DNA of 64,000 nt from Conus ventricosus. Taxonomy: Eukaryota > Mollusca > Gastropoda > Neogastropoda > Conidae. A program made the translations under genes and the position numbers. The notes under the pieces were generated by a model. It saw only the letters and a list, made by a program, of their open reading frames with translations. It was not told the DNA's origin and did no database searches. The first letter of the stretch is position 1, and every line of letters starts with the position of its first letter. The DNA is taken from positions 133,837,210-133,901,209 of the forward strand of contig CM031595.1 in the NCBI GenBank assembly GCA_018398815.1. The letters are read 5' to 3'. Positions 33,100 through 45,068 of the stretch are shown here, piece after piece.

Positions 33100-35270
33100 A
33101 ATAGAAAATAATTTTTTTTTAAGAAGATCCAAATTGTTAAAAGCAAAAAGAACAGCCGCATAAGTTTTTACCAGGTTGAAGGTCACCCCCAGGGAGCAGT
33201 GGGGGCCAAGGGTGAAAGGAAAATGGGGGGAAGAAAAACCGCAAGCCCCGGTCGTGGTCCCAGAAAAGTGGCCGAATGCAGAGGCTACTCCCCTTGTACC
33301 TTCAAACCCCTGCAGCAATTTCCACCCCTCATCAAAGTCCGGCCCAAGCAGCCGTGAGGATCAAGACTTTCTCGGGTTTGTCCCCCCAACGGGGAGTGTT
33401 TTTGTGGTGGGAGCGCAATGCCGCAGCTCTCAAGTGGGCCGATCCCCGAAATCGGCGAAGATGTTGGGCGCTCCGGGGGTGCCTACCCAAAAGGCAAAGG
33501 ACCGTGGCTGCCGACATCTGAAAACTCTTCGGGGCTTTTATGGGGGGTGAAACGGTGGACGACCCCTGCTGAATTCAAACCCATGCCTGCAGCCCAAGGG
33601 GCTCCGTCCCCTTTTTGGGAGGGTTTTTTTGGGCCGCCCCGGGGGGTGGCGGCAAAGGGGGGGTTGGGGGAGCGGAGCAGCGGCGGGGGTCTACATTTTT
33701 TTCCGGTCGTTCACCCTGTGGTCTGGAGCTGGGGAAAAGCTTTGGTTTTCAGGGGGGGCCCCCTCCAGATCTCCCAGGTACCCCGACGGTACGGGGAGTG
33801 GGGGGAGGTGGGCGGGGCCGTCTCGGTCCAGGACGTCGAAAAGTTTACGCCAATGCCGCAAAAATGCGGGACCCCGGGGGGGACTCGGGGACAGCAATGG
33901 AGAAAATCAAGGAGGGGCCCGAGAAGTTAGACCCAGTTCTCCCCCCCCTGGTCCGGTGCACCCGGGGGCTCAACCCCCACGACCCAGGGGGCCGTGTAAG
34001 TGGCCCACGGTCACTATGCCGACAGGGCCGGGGGAAGCAGGAACAGAAAATTCAAAAGGCCAGCAGTCGGCGTCGGGGGGCCAGCGTGCTGAAAACATTC
34101 AGGGACCCAAACCCGGGGGGTGAAAAAAACCTCAAGGATGCCATCAAAACCTTTGGGCCGCCGAACACAAGTGTCGCTGAGGGGAGTGACTCATGCTGGC
34201 GGGGGCCAAAATTATAGAATTCGGGGAAAAGGGGGCCCGGGGGCTTCGCATGTTGCCCTCGTGCCCCCCGAAAAAAATCAGTGGGGTGAAAGGATGAAGT
34301 GAGGTAAGAGGAAAGCTTGTTTTTTTTTTGGGCCAAAAATGTAGCGCTGGGGACAGACCCCCCTACCCCAAAAGTCCTTGGGAGACATCAGCCTGAGGCA
34401 GCATTCTGGGGGCCTTGGTTGGGCGCTGTGAAGAGGGTGAAGGGAAGGGGTGGGGGAAAAATGTTTTTTGGCAGGGGGGGCCCAAGTGACCAGTTGGGGA
34501 GTTTGCAAAAAAACCCCGCCCACCCGCAAATCCAGGAAAATGAAACCCGTCAATGTGGTTGGTGCGGGGGGAAAGGGTGCTTTCTTGGGTTAAAAAACTG
34601 CGTGTCGGCTACCCAAAAGGGCCTGGCAGGGAAGGAGACAGTCATTTGTAGTCTGTCTTTGGGGGTATGGGGGTACCGAATTTTCAAAGGGCGTTCGATT
34701 TTTCTGGGAACTAAAGTTTTCAGAGACCGCCCGATCTCTGGAACCCCCTGTGTGTAGGCACTTTCATGTGGCAATGTGCCGACGTAGTGATTTCTGATGG
34801 CAAGGGGGGGGCCCTCGTCTTTGGGAAAGAAGCCCCTTTGGGGCGGCCCGTGTTGTGGGGTCAACCCGGGTCAGAACTTAGACCTTTTCGGGGTTGTCGG
34901 AAAAGTGACCAACAGCAAAACGTTAAAGGGGGGATGGTTTTCGACAAAAATGGCTGTTGAGATTTGTGATGTGAGATTGACCTTTTTAATTTTTTTTGAT
35001 GTAGTTTTTGTTACAGAAAAATTCCAAAGATAGAGATGTGTATGGTTCGTGCAGTTGATATGCTAAGGTCTTAGAAGGTTGTGGGTTGCCGCCCCCGGAT
35101 GGATATGAAAATGCACCAGTCCGCACTCACAAAATACACTGTCTCGAACCCGGGGTTGACTTCTGATTTACATGCAAGGGCAGTTCGTTTGGGGGGGAGT
35201 GGACCCGAAGAGTGGCGCAAGATTTGCCACCCACTTGCCTACTTGATGTATTAATAACTGATTGGACATA
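33100..35270 (+). pseudogene. Gypsy gag and protease region, degraded
   Basis: The position after the primer binding site and before reverse transcriptase is where gag and protease belong. Plus-strand frames interleave, for example 33276-33521 with WWERNAAALKWADP and 33418-33930. No CCHC knuckle or DTGA protease motif can be read with confidence. The DNA is full of G, C and A runs, so the real sequence is obscured. The assignment rests on context. Confidence 0.45.
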
Positions 35271-35279
35271 GGCAGAACC

Positions 35280-38265
35280 GGGTGGAACACGACATAAACT
35301 CCAGCCCGGAGCACGTCAGGGAGGACCCCCCCCCTTTCTCCAGAGACTTTGGGAGGCAAAGCGGGTTCCGGAGCTTCTGGGGCAAAAATCATTCTCCCGT
35401 TGTCGCCCCTTTAATCTTTTGTTTGGTGAGGAAGAAGAAAATGCCCTGTGGTTGTGTGTGGACTATCGAGCGTCAACCCTTCACCATCAAGGATAGCTTT
35501 GCCATCTCCGAAGATCGATGACCTGTTTCCTCACTCTCAATGGCAGCCAATGGTTCACGAGCATTGACCTTCAGCAAGCCGATTACCAGTACCACTGACT
35601 GAACCGGGCGAAAAAGATCTCGCATTAATCGCACCTTTTATGCGTCTTTCCAGTCTAGCGGAAGACCTTTTTTGCCTCTGCAACTCCCAGCAACTTTCAT
35701 TGATATAAACCTCCAGTGAACTGATTCGTGTTCTAGCTACCATATTATCCATGTGGTCTACGCTGGAGAGCTGGAAAGACCCGGACCATCCGCTTCGCTG
35801 AACGGCTGAGTGAGGTAAAGGCTGAAGCTTGACCCACAAAAGTGCCGGTTTGGGGACAAATGAGGTTCGCCCACTTGGGTCCATGTCATCTCGACCAGGG
35901 GATAAAACCTGACCCAGAAAGAAGATCTCTGCCTTGACGACCTGGCCAATTCCCTCGTAAATTTCGCGACGTTAAGTCTAATTATCGAGTTTGGTTTCTA
36001 ACCGGAAATTCCTCCCAAAGGTTCGCCAGATAGCCAAGCCACTCAATGACCTAACTGCTGTTATAACCCCAAGGCCTGGCCAGAGAAAGGAAGAAGAAAA
36101 ACCAAAGGCTTACCAAAACATCGGACATGCACGCACTGTGGGGGGATCAACAACAAGTCAGCATTCGATGCACTCATCCAGGCACTGCCATCTGAGCCTC
36201 TCCAGCAGTGCTGACCGACACAAAACCCTTCACTCTGCCACGAGTGAGCGATGGAACTGAATCGGTGCTGTAACTGTACCAGGAGAGCAGGATGGAAAAG
36301 ATGATTGCCTTTGCCAGCCGATCCCTCTCACAAACGAATCCAACTAGCCGTGCAACAAGAGGGAATTTCTTGCCTTAATGTGGCAAGGACAGAAAAATTC
36401 CATGATTATATTCTGGGAACCCAAGTCACATAGTCACGGATAACAACCCCCTGCGGTACGATCCTCCACAAAAGCAAAGCTTGATGCTGTGTGGCAGAGG
36501 TGGCGTGCTTCTCTCTCCATCTAAGACTTTGATATACAATACAAGAGAGGAGCCAAGCCGTTTGGCTTGAACGGCCTGTCCTAGGCGACATGGCCGGAGT
36601 AACTCTTCAGGTGCAGAGTACCACAAGTTCCTGGAAGACACAGAGTTCATCAGGAGAAAGGCCACTGAACTAACAACCATATGCATGCGAATGGAAAAAC
36701 CGCAAGCTCTGGTGGTGGTCAGGGCTGTATGGAAGCAAGGGCCATTAGGGCCACCACAACAACCAGGCCACCTACATTGTCATCCTGCCGTCAGTCAGTG
36801 AGACTGACACAGAGGAAAACCTTCCAGCAGTGGAACAGCTGGTATAAGTACCGCAAGCCTGATTCATGATATATCTCTGGAGAGCCGAAGAGAACGGGAT
36901 GGTACCATCAGTAAAAGAGAGTGGAGGAAGACGACAACTGGCTGACCCTACACTGACTGAGTGATACAGGGGTTAGAAAAGGGGCCACAGGTGATGTGCC
37001 AAAACACCAAGCAGTGTCACACCTAGATATGGATTTCATCCGAGAACAAAACAAGCTAGTGATGAAAGAAGGTGTTCTCCACAGGGAAATGAGGGTTAGA
37101 GGAAGGAAGTGAATTGGCAACTGGTCATTCCCACCTCAAAGCGCCAGCCCCCACGGCAATGTGCATGGCGTGCACGAGATGTTATACCATCCACATCTGG
37201 AGATGCACTTCAAAGGCAAGGACTCCGTTTTTCTGCCCTCAGGCCCGAGATTGGAGAGGAAGATCAGGCGAAATTTGGTGGGGAGGAGTGTACGGAGGGG
37301 AGCAGCCGCAAGAGAAGGCTTCCTTGGAAGACCATCACCTCCAGTGTTCCCCTTGAGCTCCTCTCCATTGACTACCTAACCGCGAGGACAAGGGCCAGAA
37401 ACAGAATATCCGGTGATACGCAAATCACTTCACCCACAGTTCGGCCTTACAGTCGCACAAAGAGCCGAAAGCCAAACTGTTGCTCCAGCCCTCTGACAGA
37501 ACTTCTTCATGATCTTCGGTTTCCCCAGCGCATCCTATCAGATCAAGAAGAGACGTTGAGTCTGAACTGGTTGAAAGAAGTGTGCCGATAGCTGGCATCA
37601 AGAAATGCCGCACGACACCCATACCACCCTGCAGGCTCACCTGATGAAACGCTTGAACCGAGAGATTCATCACCGACTCCGCAGCCTGGAGTGAACAGAA
37701 GAAGACTGAGAAAAAGTCTACCAGCAGAGATGCCAATCGTACAACTGCAGCATTCAATCCAGCACAGGTTTTCAGCGCCATAATACCTGTTTCTTCGGAC
37801 GCCATCCACGACCTACCGATTGACTTGGCAATTGGATTGATTTAGACGCTTCTCGGAGGGAAACGCCAAGGCAGTTTTGCGAGACAATGAAGAACCGACT
37901 CCAAGAGGGCCTACCAACTGCCTCAAACAAACAAGGCAGCTGCCCTCAGAAACAAGGCACAGTACCACATCCGCCCTGCTGCTGAACTGATGGGATACAG
38001 AGTCTTAGTTTCGTACGACTAGGCCGCCCAGATCACCTCAAAATGTGTGACCGATGGAGAAAGGGGTGTACTAGTGGTCGACAACCTGGTGATAGCCCGT
38101 GTACTCCGTCAGAACTGGAAGGGGTATTGGGCCTGTAGGACACGTTCAATCGCAACCTGTTTCAACCAATAGTCATGCTTTATGAAGAGACCAATCAACT
38201 CCGAGAGAAGGAAGGATAGCCGAGGCCCAAAACCAAAACCGAAGAGCAGGACAGAGCTGCAGGAA
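35280..38265 (+). pseudogene. Gypsy pol: reverse transcriptase, RNase H, integrase (degraded)
   Basis: Fragments occur in canonical Ty3/Gypsy order. Reverse transcriptase: LWLCVDYR near 35450 and LNGSQWFTSIDLQQA near 35530-35580. A connecting region holds KFLPK and AKPLNDL near 36005-36050. RNase H: SVLYQ.SRMEKMIAFASRSLS near 36265-36330 and VTDNNPLRY near 36435-36460. Integrase: PLELLSIDYL near 37350-37375, FPQRILSDQ near 37520-37548 and PYHPAGSPDETLERTL near 37620-37670. Frame changes are frequent. The chain stops where LINE C is inserted, at AAGTTGAAGAAGA. Confidence 0.8.
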
Positions 38266-38276
38266 GTTGAAGAAGA
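38266..38276. repeat. target-site duplication of LINE C, left copy
   Basis: GTTGAAGAAGA here, GTTGAAGACGA at 44332-44342, one mismatch. Confidence 0.6.
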
Positions 38277-41200
38277 TTAGATAAGATAAGATAATGATGG
38301 CTTATAGCCGCAGCCCGACCCGCAGAGGGCCCTTCAGGGCTGTTCACCACTTTAAAATCACTCACCAACATTAAAAAAAAAAAAAAAAAAAAAACTTGCA
38401 CACATCTCGTTAAATGACATCGCTACAACGAACCGAAACCTTGTTAAAAAATCCTCCTTCCCGTAAAATCTCAAATCAGATGAAAAAATGTAATTTCTCT
38501 CAAAAACCCAAGGATCACGTCAGGCGACATCCGCTGAACAGGATCTTCATGGACTTCCGCTTTAAAATGTTTGTGTCCACACATCGTGCAAGTCCCAAGC
38601 ATCAAAAGAACAGTTTCATGTGGAGTGGTGGGCATGACATGGAATGCACCACGGAGCTTTCTTCAACTCTTTCAAAGGTAAGAATTGGTAAAAATACGAA
38701 TGGCCGGTGTCAGCCGCACAGAACCGTTTCTCTTTACGACCACCGCGACGTAGATGGGTGGAAGCTCTTTAAAGGGTTTTGACGGATCTGAAAGAGTTTA
38801 GTATTCTTCTGTGTGGATCCAATCCTCCAGCCAAGGTCTCTCACACATAATCGTTAATTTTGGGTTTCCACATCTGAGGCAGGGGATATAAGTGTTGGAC
38901 AGTTGCTCTCTCTTGTGGCGTTCTTGGCTAAACGATCACCATTTCGTTTCCGCCGATGCCAACATGGCCAGGAACCCAATCAAGTAAATGTTGTAACCGT
39001 CCCTTTCAACTTGCTAAAAGAGGTTCAAAAAAAAATAAAAGTTCTGATGCTGAAGGTTGCGGCCAGCTATGCCCTCCAAACCTGACAGCGAATCCGACGA
39101 ACCAGAAAGTCCCTCCTCGAAGAATGGGAGAGATTTATCTTCAAAGCCATTACTAGAGCAGTAAGTCAGCAGAATAGACAGAAGCATCTGATGTAATTTC
39201 AACACTATCTGAGAAGGCCCCAGGGCAGTAGCTGCACAGGCCACCCATCCTCAGACTTGAACCCGTCAGAGAAAACTTTTTGATAGGATGGGAATTTTGA
39301 ACAGAGCTCGGCAATACAAAGCCTTGTACGCCAAAGAGCTGGTAGACTCCTTACGAAAGCTGGCGGAGATCGAAACGAATCTCTGGTGGTGAAAAAGTCC
39401 ATGGAGGTTATCCGGAACCTTGGAAAAATCGAACCTACACCCAGGTCTATACCGCATTCCTGCACTGAGGCTGGCATACCGAAGCCCAAACGGCGATACA
39501 TTTCGGTTAATTATCAAACTTACTTTGGAACGGAGGGTCAAAACAACAGTCATAGGCGGCTCTGTGTTGCCCGAGAACGGTCGATGTATAATTCAAAGAC
39601 AGTTTTCACCTGTGATTGGACAGTGGCAGGTTCACCTGCCTCTGCGTACAGGCTGTACACAGGGGTGGGCGGAACGCTCCAAGACAGAGCCGAAGCCTTG
39701 ATGGTGGATAGGTCCAAGAGTTGGAGGTAAGATGATCGTGCGGAGCTGTACAACAGCACAACCGAGTTTCCAGTTTAGAACGGACCAGGCTCTTAGAGGT
39801 GCAACAAAGTTTTCCTTATCACGCCCCATCGTGTGTAGCTACGCCCGCAGAATATTCAGTGCCTTTGGCAAGCATTTTGAGGTTTTTTATAGGCTGAGAA
39901 AGTTCAGTTTTTTGGTCTCAAAAAGATGACCTCCCGAGAAATTTGGCTTCTTTAAACACCTGGAATGGGAGATTTTCCCTATTTGAAGTTCCGGATCTGA
40001 AAAAACTGACGGAAATTGTGAAAGTGAATACACGGTTATTTGTAGCATAAAAGTGAAACCGTTTTTCCACATCCGCCCACTGATTGGATTTTATCTACAG
40101 CAGAAGCTGGAGCCTGCGCTGAACACTCGTGTACAGGCTTCCAGTTGCGTAGACAGCAAAAATCATCCACAAACAATAGACATCTGAACCCTGCTGACTG
40201 ATTGAAACAATGGGTTGTTGATCTTAATACTAAAAGAGGGCTAGGAGATAGTAGCTCCCCCTGGGGAACACCCAACTCCTGCTCGTGGACATCAGAGAAG
40301 AGGTGCCAACCCGTGACCTGAAACTGTCGTTCTGGCCAAAAAAATTTTGAAATAAAAAAGCGGAAGATGACCTCGAAAACCAAGATCGTGGAAGGATCAT
40401 GCAGTAGCCCCGACTTCCAGGTGGTATCGTAGGCCTTCTCCAGTCAAAGAAAATTGCCACTTGCATGCTGTCTGTTTAAAAAAGCGTTCCGAAGTGTAGA
40501 TTCCAGACGAATCAAATGTCAACTGAACTAGAGTTAGCGGGAAAGCCACACTGTTGCTTTTCCCCAAAAGGCATCGGTTTCAGTTTCCACATGAGCCTAA
40601 AAAAGCATTGACCATTTTTCCATCAAGTACAGACACTAGCAGGTCAAAGCTATGGACGGTAGTTAAAGAGTAGAAAGATCTTTTCTCAGGTTTTGGGGAT
40701 GGGGAATAATGTGGGCTTTCCGCCAAAAGGGTGGAAAGCATCCTGTAGTCCACACGTGGTTGTATACCAGTAACAGCATTTCAGGAACCTTCCAGCGAAG
40801 ATGTTTTGCAATAGTTTGATAAATGTTTCATCTATAACCTGGAGAGAATCGCCTGCGAAGAGATAAGCAGATTTCAGCTCGATTAATGTAAAAGGAAGAT
40901 TGTAGTCATCCATGTTTGTCTATGTAAAGTTGCAGAGATTTTTCTTTGGGCTTTGGTGTTTGACAAAAGTGAACTGAGATTTATTAGAAGAGGAGGAAAT
41001 TTCTTTCAAATGTTGAAGCACAACAGAATTAGCAACGCATTCTTTTCTGTTATTAAAGTATCCGAAAACTTGAGATGGTTCCCAGTGGGACAGTGTGTTC
41101 TTCACCCTTTGATTTTCTTACTGATGTTCCACACTTTGGGTCGGAGAAGTGGGGGGGGATGTCAACCCCTGGGAGCAGAAGCTGCTCCAGGACCCGACGT

Positions 41201-44200
41201 TTACTGATTTAAAGAGTCCGATTTAGCACGGAGTGCTGAGGGCGCGAGCGTTGGGACCCCGAAGGCGTTGGTATACCTGACGCTGAGCTCGTTTTTCTAA
41301 CTTTGTGACATTTTGTTGCATTTCTGAATCGGAACCAGGGTGTTTTTTGGCAGTTGAAGTTTATCGGAAGACAGCTGGAATACAGGCCTTAGCACATTTA
41401 ATCATAATGTTAGTCAGTGATTCAGCTGGGTCAGGACTCTGAAAAAAAATCAGTGGTCCTGGAACTCTCCTTAGAAACAGTGGCTGCAAATAGATCCCAG
41501 TTTGCTTTCTTATAATTGAGATTGTTGAAGACAGAGGGCGGGTTCAGTTAATATGGCGGAAAAGACAGGGAAATGGTCACTTCCGTGCAGATCGTCCATG
41601 GACAGACCACTTCATAGTCCAGGACCAGCGAGGGGTCACATACCGACAAATCGAAGCACGAAATGAACCTGTTGAAATGGAGTAAGTTGCAGATATCCTC
41701 GATCAACAAAACACAACATCCAAAATCACAGGATATCCTCAATCAGCAGACCCCTTGGAAGACGTACCGGCGACACCCCAAAGTGGGTTGTGACCGTTAA
41801 AGGAAGTCACCAACAGCAAAAAAGTGTCTAAGGAAGTTTTGTATCCCCCCTAACAGATTGACAAGGTCCTGACGACAAACCCCGGGACAGAAGGTGAAGG
41901 TAAATGGAACAGATCGTCACAGTCTTGTGGAAGTGACTCTCGCAGTCTACAGCGTGAAGGAGGTAGACAGAGCGACAGGACGCACAACAAAGTTTACTAT
42001 GTATGAAAAGGGCCAACAGCCGCGCGACAGTTCCCAACGTGGATGGTGTGCAGTTTTGAAAGAAGTATTAAAGCCAAAAGAGTAAAGGTCTTCTCTTTGA
42101 ATTTGAGTTTCTTGAAGAGCCACACGGCAAGGTTATTAAAGACTGACACAGAAGCTGCAGCCTCACTCAAAGTTGGAATGAATCCACTATATTCCATATG
42201 GAGTATGGTAACTATCCATGGTGCGAGAGGCGAAAAGGAGAGAGGATCAGGTCATCTCCTCCTCAACGTCCTGCGTCCAATGGAGGAGAATTTTATTATT
42301 TAGTATAACTGGACTGTGTTGGTCTTTCGACTCTTGCAAGACTTGCCTGGCAGGTGACAAAGGCCTGAGTTTGGGGAGATGGGTGAAGTCTGGATTTTTG
42401 GGAGATGGTGGAGGTTCTTCTCCACAACTCCACCATCTCCACACTGGGTTGATCTCCCTGCCCGCATCGGAGCAACTGGACAAGGAGGTACGAGGGGGAT
42501 AGCTGGTTTTTTAATCTCCCCTGCAGCAGATGTTGTAGACTGCTTGGGTCAACCTGAAGGGTGGCGGATTGTTGCCCTCCACCTGGGGCAGTCACGCTTG
42601 TTGGAAGGTGGTGGCCCTTCTTCCACCAGAGTTGACAGGTCTGATCTTGCAGTGTCTTTGGAAAACGTAAAGTCATCAGTCTGACAGCAGACTGCTTCAA
42701 GTGTGAACGTGGGAACCGACTTTTACCAGCCGCAGCATATGAAAACTGTGAGTCCCTGACTGCCCACAACCTGCTGCGGCTTCAAAAAAGGAATTCTTCT
42801 TTTCTGTTTTTATTCATGAAGGCGATTCGTGAATCCAAAGAGACATTCTTGAAGAGGACGGGATGATCGCCACCCGCAGTTAGCACAATGGGCCGGATCT
42901 TGCACGGCCCATCATGCTTGCCTTGCAGCACACACCGCACCACGCTCCTGCCCAAACAGCGGTCTCTGACATGTCCAACCTTCTGGCACCTGAAGGCCAT
43001 CTCAACTGCGACGACATACAGGCAGAACGCGGAACGTTCAGGTCGCCAACCTTGATGACCGGAGGTAACACAGGTTGCAGAAGGTCAAAAGAGGGTGTTG
43101 GTGGCCACTCTCTCCTGCACCTTTCTTGACAGTCACCCTGTGCACATCCTCACACCCTGACGCCAGTCCTTGTTATTTTCTTGCCTCAGCACACACCCTT
43201 AGATCTCTCTGCAGCGATTCACACCTTGGATACATTTAACTGTTTATGGAGTCACCCTGATCTGCCCTATCGCACTAATTTTGTCGCCCTCAACAGCTTT
43301 CAGATTAGATTTCTTGATCACATTGAACCAAAAAACGATCCAATCCTCACCTTTTATCGGACTGAGGACACCTGTAAGCCTGAAAGAGCCCTCTTGAATA
43401 GCAACGGGCTCAGAGCTGAAAGGGTCTTTGCCTGCTCCGTCCTCCCACCACGAGCCAGGAAGCCCAGAAACCTGTTCTCTGTCCATACCTCCGTGTCAAG
43501 AATCGGCTGTCAGAAAAACGGTCCCCGGCTGAAATAGTGGATGCCGCCTACCTCTTCCTTATGGGGGGTTGTATTTTTTGATAAAGCCATGTTTATTTTT
43601 TATATTTCATCCCTCCTTACCCACCCACCTTGTAGTCCAACTAAGGGGCCAGGGCCAAGAACCATGTCTTGACCCTTCCCAGCTTCGAGAGACATCGACA
43701 AACTAAGCATACGACTCCCCATCCCCTCCAGATCATGCTCAACTCCGGGACAGAACTGACACTGCAGGGGTTCACATGGCCAGCAGGGAACTGCGTTGTC
43801 TTGACCCAGCACCAAGAAGGGGAGCCATAAGTACCCCAGGCCAAAGTGTAACTCCCGGTCTAGGAGAGGTCTCGAGCCAAAGTGATGTGTTGAGAGCACA
43901 GGCCTCCTCAAGCACTGGCCTCTCAATCACCAAGACCTCATTCCCCTCCGACACAGGTCGCACGCGCCAACGGCCAACACGGGGCGGATCTTAAGGAACC
44001 ACAGATAGAAAAGGAGTGTGAAAAAGAAAGACTTTGAAGGGGAGACGAAATAGAAAAGGCCAAATAATGAGGGGCAGAAAACATAGAAAAGGAGAAAGGG
44101 CGGGTTTACTTCTAGTCAGGATCCTCACCCTTAGCCTATCTACATGGGAAGCCCTACCAGGGGCACACTCTACCACGTTACGCTTAGGCCAAACAGCATC

Positions 44201-44331
44201 TGCACCTCTCCAGGCCCTAAGCCGTAGAAAAAAACAGCCTATCTTCAGTATTGATGCCCCGCCAGCAAGCCTAAGGGATCACTGACCCACGCAAACCCTC
44301 CGACCACACAAGGTCGAAACCCCCCGAGGGT
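38277..44331 (-). pseudogene. Nimb/I-like LINE, copy C (broken)
   Basis: Same family and orientation as copies A and B. The tail of GATAA units at 38280-38293 (plus strand) and the full 5' end CCCTCGGGGGGTTTCGACC (minus strand, at 44312-44330) are present, so it is full length at about 6.05 kb. Fragments seen on the minus strand: RNase H pieces at 39.0-39.3 kb, reverse transcriptase pieces LFVDDF and GVPQG near 40.17 and 40.27 kb, endonuclease pieces at 41.5-42.1 kb, ORF1 zinc-knuckle CGVCCKA..GPC near 42.92 kb, and the ORF1 stop DVEEEMT at 42247. Single-base indels break each ORF many times. Confidence 0.85.
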
Positions 44332-45068
44332 GTTGAAGACGAGGACACGGCCTCTCTGGCAGTTTGATTAGCATGGCCCAATATCCAGATTTGAGGCCAG
44401 AGGCCCTGTGTTAGAGTACACCTGTGAACAACCTCCGAGGACAGATGTGGGGGAGCTGTGTTGGGAAACCACAGGAAGAAGAAGACCATCTGAACCAGGC
44501 ATGGTTCGCAGACAGAAACCCATGAAGGCATTGGTGATACCACAGGAACCCACCGCAGCCAGTGAGAACACGGGAGATCAGGCTGAAAACGCAAGCGTTA
44601 CCGACCCTGACAGAACCAGAGAAGGATCACGAGGATGGATCCGTGGAGGGGTCAGTTGATCTCAGCCAACCGAGTCTGACGAGGCATAGATTTTGAATGC
44701 GTAGGGGGAAGAGCCTGGTCACCAAAACTTGGGAAGGGTCAATCGACAAAGAGCGCTGGTGGACCATTGAACTTGGCACATAGGAGTCGAAGCAAGATCT
44801 TCCTGTTGAGTCGCCACTGTGCAAATCCAGGGAGCTGGGGACTTGGTTGAGACAGTTGAGGAAAGTTTCGAAATCCTCTCCAATCTTGTCAATGATAAAG
44901 GAACATTATTCATCTTGCCAAGCAATGCGTGTATTATACCCAAAGAATGTCTGGCAATGATTTATTGCTGGTTCAAGAAAATTTAGCCATTGTATGAAAT
45001 GACCAGAAAATGAAGAAAAAAAAAATTATGTTTTTTTCTGGGGGTAGGTCTGTTTTGGGCCGTGAAAG
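44332..45068 (+). pseudogene. end of Gypsy pol and pre-LTR region
   Basis: Resumes the Gypsy internal sequence after LINE C. An open frame at 44408-44659 has a hydrophilic, Glu/Arg-rich translation, which could be the pol C-terminus or a short third ORF; no env-like features are visible. A G-rich stretch CTGGGGGTAGG near 45039-45050 could be part of the polypurine tract before the LTR. Confidence 0.5.
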
